A stretch of 64,000 bases of DNA from Fusobacterium gastrosuis (lineage in GTDB: Bacteria; Fusobacteriota; Fusobacteriia; Fusobacteriales; Fusobacteriaceae). Under the pieces are notes generated by a model that did no database searches, was not told the origin of the DNA, and saw only the letters and a program-made list of their open reading frames with translations. This document shows positions 36,455 through 45,680 of this stretch, one piece after another. The translations under genes and the position numbers were made by a program. The first letter of the stretch is position 1; the number at the start of each line of letters is the position of its first letter. The stretch spans positions 1,550,001 to 1,614,000 of the forward strand of contig NZ_LT607734.1 in assembly GCF_900095285.1 (NCBI RefSeq). Reading direction: 5' to 3'.

Positions 36455-37249
36455 ATGAAAAAAACAATATTATTTTTGGGAACTGTATTGTTGGCTGCCA
36501 GTGCTTTTTCACATGAACATTTTCTATATACATCTAAACTTGATGTAAGTGGAGAAAATTCAATTAAAATGAAAGCGATATTGGGTCATCCTTCAGAAGG
36601 AAAAGAAGCTGATCCTTTAAACATTGCTACTATTAATGGTTCCAGTCATTTACCTAAAGAATTTTTTGTAGTTCATAATGGAGAAAAAAAAGATATTTTA
36701 AAAAATGCTAAACTAGGAAAATTAAAAACTGCTAAAGGAGAAGTTATCTCAATTGATGCTACCTATGGTGCTGAAGATGGTTTAAAAGGAACAGGTAGCT
36801 GGGTATTTGTAATGGATAGTGGAAAAACTTTGGATGCTGGTTATACTTTTAATCCAGTTATGAAACTTATTGTTACCAAAGATGGAGCGAGTTCTGATTA
36901 TATGCAAAGAGTTGCAGAGGGACATAATGAAATTATTCCTTTACTAAATCCAGTAAATGCTTGGAAAGAAAATGTATTTAGAGCCAAATTTGTAGATAAA
37001 AATGGAAATCCTATAAAAGGTGCAAGAATCGATGCTAATTTCTTGAATGCTAAATTCGATGTCATAAATGATACCTGGGAAGGTGGAAATGAAACTTCAA
37101 AAACTTCTGTTAGAGTTTTTACAGATGATAATGGTATCTTTGCCTTTACACCATCAAGAGCAGGGCACTGGATTATAAGAGCTGTTGAATCTCTTGATAG
37201 AGAAAATAAAGAAGTTAGAGATGCTTCACTTGTTGTACAATTTGAATAA
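36455..37249 (+). CDS. DUF4198-family exported protein
   Basis: 264 residues, signal peptide MKKTILFLGTVLLAASAFS, mature start HEHFLYTSKL. DUF4198 proteins are periplasmic, beta-rich and often found with nickel, cobalt or zinc uptake genes. The mature N-terminus (HEH) offers metal ligands. Further blocks are NPVNAWKENVFRAKFVDKNG and FTPSRAGHWIIRAVE. AGGAGG lies before the start. Last gene of the metal operon, closed by a strong terminator. Confidence 0.8.
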   Translation: MKKTILFLGTVLLAASAFSHEHFLYTSKLDVSGENSIKMKAILGHPSEGKEADPLNIATINGSSHLPKEFFVVHNGEKKDILKNAKLGKLKTAKGEVISIDATYGAEDGLKGTGSWVFVMDSGKTLDAGYTFNPVMKLIVTKDGASSDYMQRVAEGHNEIIPLLNPVNAWKENVFRAKFVDKNGNPIKGARIDANFLNAKFDVINDTWEGGNETSKTSVRVFTDDNGIFAFTPSRAGHWIIRAVESLDRENKEVRDASLVVQFE

Positions 37250-37262
37250 AAGACAATAAAAG

Positions 37263-37312
37263 ACTGCACCTACAATCTTTTCTTTAAGATTAAAGGTGCA
37301 GTATATTTTTTC
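37263..37312. terminator. Bidirectional terminator between metal operon and flavodiiron gene
   Basis: ACTGCACCT (37263-37271) pairs with AGGTGCAGT (37294-37302); inside it AATCTT pairs with AAGATT, giving a long stem, followed by ATATTTTTT. Confidence 0.88.
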
Positions 37313-37322
37313 TGTTATCTTT

Positions 37323-38531
37323 TTACTTTTTAAAAGATTCTACCAATGCGTCAACTAAGGCATCCATTTCATCAACATTTACAGAGTTAGTTGCAGAAGT
37401 TAAAGTAACTTTTTCATTCAACACATTCATATCTTTTAATTCAGTTTCAAATATTTCTTGAATTAAGCTTCCAGATTTACATGCCCATGAACCATTTTCT
37501 AAAATAGCTACAGTTCTTTTTTGTAAATTAAGAGCTTTCATATCCATAATAAAGTTATGCATTACAGGATAAATTCCCAAATTATATGTAGGACATGCCA
37601 AAATCAAATGACTATATTTAAATACATCAGATATTAAATAAGACACATGTGTGCTTGAAACATCATACATTTTTATATTAGTAATACCTTTTTGTACTAA
37701 TTTACTTGCTAACAAATCAGCTGCAGCTTCTGTATTTCCATACATTGAAGCATAAGCAAGAACTATTCCTTTTTCTTCAGGTTCATATCTACTCCATTTA
37801 TCATATTTATCTAATAGATATCCTAAATCAGTTCTCCATACTGGTCCATGCAAAGGACAAAAAGTTGTAATAGGAGCTCCTGCAGCTTTTTTCAATAAAT
37901 GTTGTACATGTGGTCCATACTTACCAACTATATTTGTATAATATCTTCTAGCTTCATCTATCCAATCTCTGTCAAAATTAACTTCATCATTAAATAATTT
38001 TCCATCTAATGAAATGAACGAACCGAAGGCATCAGCTGAGAATAAAACTCCATTAGTTGTGTCCAATGTTACCATAGCTTCTGGCCAATGAACCATAGGT
38101 GCTTCTATAAATACTACTTCATGTTTACCAAACTTTTTAGTATCTCCTTCTTTTACTTCTTCTTTTTTAATATTTTCTAGTTTAAATCCAAATTGATGCA
38201 TTAAATAAAAGGCTTTCTCAGTACTTATAACAGTAACTTTTGGATAACGAAGAGTTATTTCTTCAATTGAAGCAGCGTGATCTGGTTCCATATGATTTAT
38301 TACTAAATAATCTAATTCTCTTCCATCTAAAAGATATTCAATATTTTCTATTAAATGACGAGCTACCGACCAATCAACAGTATCAAATAGAACTGTTTTT
38401 TTATCTAAAAGTAAATATGAATTGTAAGATACTCCTCTTGGAATAGGATGTATATTTTCAAAAAGTGTAAGACGACGGTCATTTGCTCCAACCCAATATA
38501 AATCATCAACTATTTTTCTAACATTATGCAT
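37323..38531 (-). CDS. Flavodiiron protein (rubredoxin:oxygen/NO oxidoreductase)
   Basis: 402 residues. An N-terminal beta-lactamase-like diiron domain carries H80-x-E82-x-D84-H85 in NHMEPDHAAS, then HWPEAM, SADAFGSF and CPLHGPVWR as the other ligands. The C-terminal ~150 residues are a flavodoxin domain with the FMN loop ASMYGNTEAAADL. The enzyme reduces O2 to water (or NO to N2O) with electrons from rubredoxin and protects anaerobes. It lacks its own rubredoxin domain; the upstream gene, 40 bases away in the same direction, encodes one. The two are probably one operon. Confidence 0.93.
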   Translation of the reverse strand: MHNVRKIVDDLYWVGANDRRLTLFENIHPIPRGVSYNSYLLLDKKTVLFDTVDWSVARHLIENIEYLLDGRELDYLVINHMEPDHAASIEEITLRYPKVTVISTEKAFYLMHQFGFKLENIKKEEVKEGDTKKFGKHEVVFIEAPMVHWPEAMVTLDTTNGVLFSADAFGSFISLDGKLFNDEVNFDRDWIDEARRYYTNIVGKYGPHVQHLLKKAAGAPITTFCPLHGPVWRTDLGYLLDKYDKWSRYEPEEKGIVLAYASMYGNTEAAADLLASKLVQKGITNIKMYDVSSTHVSYLISDVFKYSHLILACPTYNLGIYPVMHNFIMDMKALNLQKRTVAILENGSWACKSGSLIQEIFETELKDMNVLNEKVTLTSATNSVNVDEMDALVDALVESFKK

Positions 38532-38571
38532 TTGTTGTCCTCCTTAAATTTCCATAGCTTTTTTTACAATA

Positions 38572-40476
38572 TTATGCTTCTATAAATCCTTCTTTTCCAT
38601 CTCCACATTCAGGACATACCCAGTCTTCTGGAACATCTTTAAATTTAGTTCCTGGTTTTACATCACCATCTAAATCTCCAAGATCTTGATTATATTCATA
38701 ACCACAACCACCACAAACATGTACTTTAGGTGAATATACAACTTTTGGAACTGATCTTTTCATTTTTTTCATTGGTGGAGCATCTTTCTTTTCTCCTGTA
38801 TCTAATTCTTTAATTAATAGAGGTATGATTTCATTTAAATCTCCTACTATTCCATAGTCAGCATTTTTAAATATAGCTGCATTTGCATTTGAATTTATTG
38901 CTACTATTGTTGTTGCTTCCTTTATTCCTTTTAAATGTTGTAAAGCTCCTGAAATACCACATGCTATGTATAAATTTCCAACAAATTTTTGCCCAGACAT
39001 TCCAACATATCTATCTAAAGAAAGATATTGTAAAGTTTCAGCTACTGGACGAGAACAGCCGATTGCAGCTCCAGCATTTTTGGCTAATTTTTCTATTAAT
39101 TTCATATTTTCTTTAGTTCCAATACCTTTTCCTGCACTTACTACTCTTTCAGCTTTTCCAATTGGAGTGCTCATAGGAATACCAACAGTAAAATCATATC
39201 CATCTGATTTTAATGCCTCAACCAAAGCAGAAACTTTTTCTTTATTAGAACCATCTTTAAAAATAACATTTTTTCTTACTCCTGTAACTGCACCTTTCTT
39301 CGCCTTTTTTAGAGCTCCTACATCAGATTTTGGTTCTCTTCCTACTAGATAAGAAGCTATAACAACTCTTTGAATTTCATTAGTTCCTTCGTAGATTGTA
39401 CAAATTTTTGCATCTCTATACATTCTTTCTACATCTGTTCCTTTTAAATATCCAGAACCACCATAGATTTGAACTGCATCATTTACAACTTCTAAAGCTA
39501 TGTCTGAAGCCCATTGCTTTGCCATAGCTGATTCCATTCCGTAAGGTTCATGATGTTCTTTTAAGTCAGCTGCACTGTATACTAATAATCTTGCTGTTCT
39601 TATTTTTGTTGCCATATCTGCTAGTTTGAATGATATAGCTTGTTGATATGCAATAGGCTTTCCAAATTGTTCTCTTTCTTTAGAATATTCTAACGCGCTT
39701 TCAAAAGCACCTTGAGCAATTCCTAAAGCTTGAGCTGCTATTCCAATTCTTCCTCCATCAAGAGTAGACATAGCTATTTTAAATCCTTCTCCTTCTTTAC
39801 CTAAAAGATTTTCTTTAGGAACTTTCACATTATTAAACAATAATTGTGCTGTTGAAGAAGAACGAATTCCTAATTTATCATAGTGATCTCCAAATGTAAA
39901 TCCTTCCCACCCTTTTTCAACTATAAATGCAGAAATTCCTTTTGTACCTATGTCTGGAGTTGTTACTGCAAAAACAACATATATATCAGCAACAGGAGCA
40001 TTTGTTATAAATATTTTTTCACCATTTAAGATATAGTGATCGCCTTGTAAAACAGCTGTTGTTTCTGTTCCTCCTGCATCTGATCCTGCATTAGGTTCAG
40101 TAAGTCCAAAAGCTCCTATTTTTTCACCTTTAGCAAGCGGTGTTAGATATTTTTTCTTTTGTGCTTCTGTTCCGAATGCAAATATTGGGTAAGACCCTAA
40201 AGAAACATGTGCTGATAATATAACTCCAGTACCACCATCAACTCTAGAAAGTTCTTCTACTGCAATAGCATAACTAAGAATGTCTTTCCCTGCTCCTCCA
40301 TATTCTTTTGGATAAGGTAATCCCATAAATCCCATTTCCCCAAATTTTTTAATTGCTTCATGAGGAAACTTATTCTCTTTATCTAAAATGAAAGCAATAG
40401 GTTTTACCTCAGTTTCTACAAACTCTCTAACTTGTTTACGTAACGCTTCATGTTCATCAGTTGTCTTAAAAAGCAT
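38572..40476 (-). CDS. Acyl-CoA dehydrogenase / ETF-alpha FAD domain / rubredoxin fusion
   Basis: 634 residues in three parts. Residues 1-~380 are a complete acyl-CoA dehydrogenase, with [14 protein letters not shown], the [12 protein letters not shown] block, and the catalytic-base region [12 protein letters not shown]. Residues ~385-565 match only the C-terminal FAD-binding half of electron-transfer flavoprotein alpha ([32 protein letters not shown]). Residues ~580-630 are a rubredoxin with CGGCGYEYN and CPECG. Electrons could pass from acyl-CoA through both flavins to the iron centre within one chain, then to the neighbouring flavodiiron protein. No etfB is present here. GGGAGG fixes the start. 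Confidence 0.93.
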   Translation of the reverse strand: MLFKTTDEHEALRKQVREFVETEVKPIAFILDKENKFPHEAIKKFGEMGFMGLPYPKEYGGAGKDILSYAIAVEELSRVDGGTGVILSAHVSLGSYPIFAFGTEAQKKKYLTPLAKGEKIGAFGLTEPNAGSDAGGTETTAVLQGDHYILNGEKIFITNAPVADIYVVFAVTTPDIGTKGISAFIVEKGWEGFTFGDHYDKLGIRSSSTAQLLFNNVKVPKENLLGKEGEGFKIAMSTLDGGRIGIAAQALGIAQGAFESALEYSKEREQFGKPIAYQQAISFKLADMATKIRTARLLVYSAADLKEHHEPYGMESAMAKQWASDIALEVVNDAVQIYGGSGYLKGTDVERMYRDAKICTIYEGTNEIQRVVIASYLVGREPKSDVGALKKAKKGAVTGVRKNVIFKDGSNKEKVSALVEALKSDGYDFTVGIPMSTPIGKAERVVSAGKGIGTKENMKLIEKLAKNAGAAIGCSRPVAETLQYLSLDRYVGMSGQKFVGNLYIACGISGALQHLKGIKEATTIVAINSNANAAIFKNADYGIVGDLNEIIPLLIKELDTGEKKDAPPMKKMKRSVPKVVYSPKVHVCGGCGYEYNQDLGDLDGDVKPGTKFKDVPEDWVCPECGDGKEGFIEA

Positions 40477-40521
40477 ACAAATTCCTCCCTTAAATAGTTT
40501 TAATTCTATTTTTTCTATATT

Positions 40522-40607
40522 AGAACAATTAGTTCTTTAGTCAGTATAATTTATTTTATACTTGTCATGTATATTTTAATAGTAGCACTTTATTTAAAAA
40601 AAGTCAA
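40522..40607 (-). promoter_or_regulatory. Promoter and leader inverted repeats of the fusion gene
   Basis: Read leftward: TTGACT (40602-40607), 17 bases, TACTAT (40579-40584). Between the promoter and the gene lie AGTATAA...TTATACT (40543-40562) and AGAAC...GTTCT (40522-40536). They could bind a redox regulator such as the nearby Rrf2 protein, but no consensus is proven. Confidence 0.6.
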
Positions 40608-40911
40608 CTAAACTAATTATATATTTTTTAAAAGAAAAACTATTTACGAAAAAAATATAGAAAAACTGGTAATTTATCTATTTTTACTTCTTTAAAACTT
40701 TATTTCTTATTTTTTTAATATATATTATATATATTTTTAAAATAAAAAAATTATTATTATTCTACCCTTTATACTTATCATATTTCCAAATACATTTTTA
40801 TTTCTTATAAAAATATTCCTACTAAAATTCAAGCTTTCTATCTTAAAATTAAAAATTCTTTTTATGAAATATAAATTATAATAAATTTATATTTTTCTTA
40901 TTTTTCTATAT
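40608..40911. other. AT-rich intergenic stretch, nothing recognised
   Basis: About 300 bases of nearly pure A/T with long A and T runs. I see no ORF with a ribosome site, no RNA gene and no repeats. Confidence 0.6.
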
Positions 40912-40945
40912 ATAAAAAAAGTGTTGAAAATTTAATTTCAACACT
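40912..40945 (-). terminator. Intrinsic terminator after the rrf2 gene
   Basis: Read leftward: AGTGTTGAAA pairs with TTTCAACACT (40920-40929 and 40936-40945), followed by seven T. Confidence 0.85.
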
Positions 40946-40959
40946 CAAAAATATTTATT

Positions 40960-41370
40960 TTAATGCTTATATTTACTTTCACAACAAGAAATTTTTTCAA
41001 AATTTACTTTTTCTAAATTAGCTAAAAAATTATTTTCAACTTTTTCTAGTGCATCAAATATTACAGAGCAACTAGTGTGCCCTACTTTACAACTTTTATC
41101 TTTTATAATAATTTCTTTTTCAATTGTTTCAACAGCATCTCTCAAAGTAATATCTTTAGGATCTTTATCAAGTTTATATCCGCCAGCAGCCCCTTTATAT
41201 ATCTTTAGTAAACCTTTTTTCTCCATTTTCTTTAAAACTCTTATACTAAACAAATGAGGTATGTTTTCTTTCTCTGCAATCTCAGTTGAAGTCACTATTC
41301 TTTCTCTATCCTGTAAAGATAAATAATTTAAAATTCTAAATACATATTCTATTTCATTTTTTAATTTCAT
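40960..41370 (-). CDS. Rrf2-family transcriptional regulator
   Basis: 136 residues with the winged-helix pattern of the family (ENIPHLFSIRVLKKMEKKGL, IYKGAAGGYKLDKDP). Two Cys lie in the usual cluster region (SCKVGHTSC) and a CC pair near the C-terminus, fewer than the regular three of IscR, so an Fe-S sensor role is possible but not assured. AAAGGAGAG precedes the ATG. It is the last of a leftward run from rapZ, and its paralogue lies at 58276. The fusion gene beyond its terminator is a plausible target. Confidence 0.9.
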   Translation of the reverse strand: MKLKNEIEYVFRILNYLSLQDRERIVTSTEIAEKENIPHLFSIRVLKKMEKKGLLKIYKGAAGGYKLDKDPKDITLRDAVETIEKEIIIKDKSCKVGHTSCSVIFDALEKVENNFLANLEKVNFEKISCCESKYKH

Positions 41371-41415
41371 TTTACTCTCCTTTCAACTTATGGAAACTAT
41401 TTTATTTTTAATTTT

Positions 41416-42321
41416 TTAATTTTCTACTTCTTCTGCATTTTCTACTTCTTCACCAAGTGAAACCTTTATTGCAACAATTGCAACCTCAAGTTCATCTAAA
41501 TCAGGTTCTTTTGTTGTAATTTTTTGTAATGCAAGTCCAGGTAAAGATATAAGTTTAATCAATGGGTTATCAAGATGTTTACTGCTATATCTTTGTAATT
41601 CATAAGATAAACTGGCTATTAATGGCATCAGTAATATTCTTAAAACAACTTTTATTAAAAATTTATAAAATAAATTTGTTGGTGTTGGTAAAATAAAATC
41701 TATTACTGAGAATATTATTATAGCAATAAACATTACAATAAACAAGAAACTTGTTCCACATCTTGGATGTAAAGTTGTAAATTTTTTTGCATTTTCTGGG
41801 GTTAACTCCATATCATTTTCATATGCATAAATTGATTTATGTTCAGCACCATGATATTCAAATACTCTTTTTACATCTTTTAAAAAAGAGATTCCCCAAA
41901 TATATCCTACAAATGCAACAAGTCTTATAAGTGCTTCCAAAATATTTGCTCTAATTTTGTTATCTGGAAAAACAAAACTTCCAATTACAGATGGTAGAAC
42001 AATAAATATTCCTATTCCCAATGCCAATGAAAAGATTGTAGTCATAATTGCTTCTTTATCTGATAAACTTTCTTCCTCTTCTCCCGCTTGATTAGCGGAA
42101 AAGGTTAATTCTTTGACACCAATAACCAGAGATTCAAATAACATTACCATACCTCTGATGAAAGGTTTTTTTAAAAACTCGTTATCTTTTCCAACAATTT
42201 TAGTTTTTTTATATACTATTTTTCCAGATGGTCTTCTTACTGCTGTGGCAAGACACTCGGTTCCACGCATCATTACCCCTTCTATTACTGCTTGACCACC
42301 AATAGAAACTTTATTATTCAT
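41416..42321 (-). CDS. YqhQ-like DUF1385 membrane protein
   Basis: 301 residues. The N-terminus GGQAVIEGVMMRG and the block HPRCGTSFLFIVMFIA are the diagnostic motifs of DUF1385 (YqhQ). About five membrane segments follow. YFEYHGAEHKS-like histidines (VFEYHGAEHKSIYA) suggest a metal site. The role of the family is unknown, though it is widely conserved in Gram-positive-type genomes. It starts 11 bases after the phosphatase gene. Confidence 0.9.
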   Translation of the reverse strand: MNNKVSIGGQAVIEGVMMRGTECLATAVRRPSGKIVYKKTKIVGKDNEFLKKPFIRGMVMLFESLVIGVKELTFSANQAGEEEESLSDKEAIMTTIFSLALGIGIFIVLPSVIGSFVFPDNKIRANILEALIRLVAFVGYIWGISFLKDVKRVFEYHGAEHKSIYAYENDMELTPENAKKFTTLHPRCGTSFLFIVMFIAIIIFSVIDFILPTPTNLFYKFLIKVVLRILLMPLIASLSYELQRYSSKHLDNPLIKLISLPGLALQKITTKEPDLDELEVAIVAIKVSLGEEVENAEEVEN

Positions 42322-42332
42322 AATCCTCCCTA

Positions 42333-43856
42333 CTATTTTTTACATTTTAAAATCACAAATGTTATATCGTCGACCTGTTCATAATCTTTTCTAAATTCTA
42401 AAATTCCACTTAATATTTTTTCTTTAAGTTCTTCTGCACTCAATTTTGAATTTTCAAAAACTATATCCTGTAATCTTTCGATACCAAACATTTTTTTATT
42501 TTCATTTTCTGCTTCAATAATTCCATCTGTATAAAAAACAACTATATCTCCTTCATATAAAGAAATAGCTTTCTCTTTATATAAATAATCTGCCATAAAT
42601 CCAATAGCTACACCTTTAGTTCCACACAATTCTATTTCATCACTATTTTTTCTATATACCACAAGTGGATTATGACCAGCACTTGAATAAACTAAAGTTC
42701 CTGTATTCATATCATACTTACCATTCATAATAGTAATAAACATATCTTCTGTTATATCTTTATATATAATTTTATTAAATAAATTCAACTCTTCAGCTGG
42801 AGTATAATTTGAAACATAATTGATAGTTTTCAACATTGAACGAGATAAGGCCATCAAAAATGCTGCGGGAATACCTTTTCCACTAACATCGGCAATGTTT
42901 ATTGAAAAGATGTTATTTTTTATAGAATAGTCATAGTAATCTCCACCTATTTCTTTTGCAGGTGAAAAATGTGCAGCTACTTCTATTCCTTTTACACCAT
43001 CAATATATGCTGGTAAAATTTGCTTTTGGATATTTGCTGCTAAATCAAGCTCCTGAGAGATTCTTTCTTTTACAAGTAGTTCAGAATGATTGTTTGCATT
43101 ATCAATAGCTATTGAAGCTTGAATGGCTAAAGCTGATATCATCTCTTTATTAATATCAATTAATTTTTCTTTGTCTTGTATAGTAAATAAAACTCCAATT
43201 TCTCTATCTTTTACTTTCAAAGGTGAAATAGTTACTTTTTCACCATTTAGAACAGTCATATGTCTAGCTAAATCATAGTATATTTTGTTAAAATCTTCAG
43301 GTGTAAACTTGTAAAAAGCTTCCACCGGATAAATAGCATCTTCTCTATAATCGATAGCACCCTTTATTTTTTTATTAGTCAATCTTCCATCTTCCCAAAG
43401 ATATACGCTCATTCTTTTCGTAGGAGTAAGAATAAAATAAGCATCCGTAATTGTATTTATAATCTTGTCTAGATTGAATAAAGACGAAATACTTCTGGAA
43501 ATTTGATTAAGATCCGAAAGATTTTTAACCCTCAATTCAAGGATTTGATTGGTATATTCTAGTTGTGAAGACTTCAATACCAATGTATTGTAAGTTATAT
43601 CCAATTCTTTTCTATATTCTTTTAATTCCTCTATTGAACTGATTAAATCCCTTTCCTGAGTAACAATTTTATTTAAAGTTTCTTCATATTCAGCTCTAAT
43701 GTTATCGGGAATATTTGTAAGTTTTTCTTTATTTCTTAAACTAGTAATTATTTTTAGTTCTTCATTCATAAACTGATTTATAATTCTTTTCATATATAAA
43801 AATGAAAGAAAAACAAAAATCAAGAAAGCTACAATTAAATAAAAAGCTACTATCAT
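42333..43856 (-). CDS. SpoIIE-type PP2C phosphatase with membrane anchor and GAF-like domain
   Basis: 507 residues: one N-terminal membrane segment (VAFYLIVAFLIFVFLSFLYM), a coiled coil (~35-110), a GAF-like sensory domain (~115-255), and a C-terminal PP2C/SpoIIE phosphatase. The metal ligands are seen in GGDYYDYS and ADVSGKGIPAAF, and in FYTDGIIEAEN. Such proteins act as phosphatases in partner-switching signalling on anti-anti-sigma factors. No STAS or anti-sigma gene is present nearby, so the target is elsewhere. AGGAGG gives the start. It follows uvrC by 54 bases. Confidence 0.92.
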   Translation of the reverse strand: MIVAFYLIVAFLIFVFLSFLYMKRIINQFMNEELKIITSLRNKEKLTNIPDNIRAEYEETLNKIVTQERDLISSIEELKEYRKELDITYNTLVLKSSQLEYTNQILELRVKNLSDLNQISRSISSLFNLDKIINTITDAYFILTPTKRMSVYLWEDGRLTNKKIKGAIDYREDAIYPVEAFYKFTPEDFNKIYYDLARHMTVLNGEKVTISPLKVKDREIGVLFTIQDKEKLIDINKEMISALAIQASIAIDNANNHSELLVKERISQELDLAANIQKQILPAYIDGVKGIEVAAHFSPAKEIGGDYYDYSIKNNIFSINIADVSGKGIPAAFLMALSRSMLKTINYVSNYTPAEELNLFNKIIYKDITEDMFITIMNGKYDMNTGTLVYSSAGHNPLVVYRKNSDEIELCGTKGVAIGFMADYLYKEKAISLYEGDIVVFYTDGIIEAENENKKMFGIERLQDIVFENSKLSAEELKEKILSGILEFRKDYEQVDDITFVILKCKK

Positions 43857-43910
43857 TATTTCCTCCTAAAAAATTTCACTCTTTTAGTATTATACTATAA
43901 AATAATAAAA

Positions 43911-45680
43911 TTACCTTAAATTATTTTTTATTTTTTCTGCTATGTTTTTAGGAACAACTTCAGAAAGTTCTTCAAAAGTGGCGACCTTTATTGCAGAAAT
44001 AGAGCCAAACCTTTCAAATAATGCTTTTTTTCTAACAGTTCCTATTCCATCTATTTTATCCAATTCAGATGAAATGATTCTCTTACTTCTGAGTTTTCTG
44101 TGATAAGTAATACCAAATCTATGTGCTTCATCTCTTACTCTTTGAAACATTTTTAAAGCTTCACTATCTTTACTTAAACTGTATGGAGTAACCTCTCCAT
44201 ATTTATATATTTCTTCATCCCTTTTAGCTAAACTTAATAAATCTGCAATTCCTGCTTTTCCTATGCGTTCTAAAACTTCTCCTGCCGAATTAATTTGACC
44301 AAGTCCTCCATCTATAAGTATTACATCAGGAAAATCTTTGGAATCCAATTTTGTATATCTTCTTTCTATAACTTCTCTCATCATTGAAAAGTCATCTGGC
44401 GTATCCTTACATTGAATTTTAAATTTTCTATATTCTTTTTTTGCAGGTCTACCTTCAACAGAAACTGACATTGAAGCAACTGCATCCTTTCCTTGAATAT
44501 TAGAAATATCAAAACATTCAACTTTTAGAGGAAATCGTTTTAAGCCAAGAGTGTAATATAACTCTTTAATTCCTTTTTCTATACTGTCTTTTTTTGAGTA
44601 ATAACTTTCCAAATCCCTTTCTAAATTTTTATATGCCATATCAAGCAATTCTTTTCTTCTACTCTTTATTTTTGGGAAATGAAATTCCCTTTTTGCTAAA
44701 TTTTGTTCTTCCAATGCTTTTTTAACAATTTCAAATTCATTTTCATATTGATTATCTAAAACTATACTTTTGGGAAGCATATGCTTAGAATAATAAGACA
44801 TAAAAATTGCTTCATATAAATTATCTGTAAATTTATTTTTTAAATCAATAGTTGTAGACAATTTCCCTAATATTTTCCCATCTCTCATATTTAAAACACA
44901 AATAAATACTTTATCAACTATTATTTTAAAAACAAAAATATCTTCATCAAGTTCTCTACCATATTGAATTAATTGTGAACTTTGTATATTATTTAGCTCC
45001 CTTATTTGCTCTCTATATACTATAGATTTTTCAAAATCCATATTTTTAGAAGATCTATTCATCTTTTCTTTTAAATCGTTAACAATTTTATTCGTATTTC
45101 CTCTCAATATTTCTTTTAAACTTTCTACTTCAGTGCTATATTCTTCTTTAATATTTTTATACACACATGGAGCTGTACAACTTTTCATATAATATTTTAA
45201 ACAAGGTCTTGAGGAAATTTTTTTCATATCCCTATTACAATCTCTAATTTTAAATAATTTCATAAAGATATTTTTTAATTTCCATGCACCATAGGGATAT
45301 GGTCCAAAATACTCTCCATTTTTTAAATCTAATGCTTTTGTAGTCCTAATAATTTTTATACTTGGAAATTCTTCTTTACTTATCTTTATAAAAGGATAGG
45401 TTTTTTCATCTTTCAGTAAAATATTATATTTAGGATTATATTTTTTTATCAAATTATTTTCTAAAAGCAAAGCATCTACTTCAGTATTAGTTATAAAAAA
45501 CTCTATATCTTCAATGTTTTTTACAAGTTCATTTGTTTTTAAATTATCATGATTTTTATTGAAATACGAAGAAACTCTATTTTTTAAATTTTTAGCTTTC
45601 CCTACATATATAACTTTAGAATTTTTTTTCATTAAATATACTCCAGGAGTTTCTGGAATATTAAATTTACCAATGTCCAA
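43911..45680 (-). CDS. uvrC: Excinuclease ABC subunit C
   Basis: UvrC makes the two incisions of nucleotide excision repair. A GIY-YIG nuclease (GVYLMKKNSKVIYVGKAKNL) opens the protein; a UVR motif (MDFEKSIVYREQIREL), the RNase-H-like nuclease (CFDISNIQGKDAVAS, LIDGGLGQINSA) and a C-terminal helix-hairpin-helix pair (IDGIGTVRKKALFERFGS) follow. The frame is open from ATG 45704. I prefer TTG 45680, which follows AGGGAG and gives the usual family N-terminus (LDIGKFNIPETPGVYL). Either start overlaps the rapZ end, so translation is coupled. Confidence 0.94.
   Translation of the reverse strand: MDIGKFNIPETPGVYLMKKNSKVIYVGKAKNLKNRVSSYFNKNHDNLKTNELVKNIEDIEFFITNTEVDALLLENNLIKKYNPKYNILLKDEKTYPFIKISKEEFPSIKIIRTTKALDLKNGEYFGPYPYGAWKLKNIFMKLFKIRDCNRDMKKISSRPCLKYYMKSCTAPCVYKNIKEEYSTEVESLKEILRGNTNKIVNDLKEKMNRSSKNMDFEKSIVYREQIRELNNIQSSQLIQYGRELDEDIFVFKIIVDKVFICVLNMRDGKILGKLSTTIDLKNKFTDNLYEAIFMSYYSKHMLPKSIVLDNQYENEFEIVKKALEEQNLAKREFHFPKIKSRRKELLDMAYKNLERDLESYYSKKDSIEKGIKELYYTLGLKRFPLKVECFDISNIQGKDAVASMSVSVEGRPAKKEYRKFKIQCKDTPDDFSMMREVIERRYTKLDSKDFPDVILIDGGLGQINSAGEVLERIGKAGIADLLSLAKRDEEIYKYGEVTPYSLSKDSEALKMFQRVRDEAHRFGITYHRKLRSKRIISSELDKIDGIGTVRKKALFERFGSISAIKVATFEELSEVVPKNIAEKIKNNLR

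Noticed and set aside
38883-39352. Rightward frames opposite the acyl-CoA dehydrogenase fusion
   Set aside because: They lie wholly within a clear gene on the other strand, lack ribosome sites and have no recognisable family.
40608-40911. Hidden small gene in the AT-rich gap before the rrf2 terminator
   Set aside because: Only short frames without ribosome sites; composition is nearly pure A/T.
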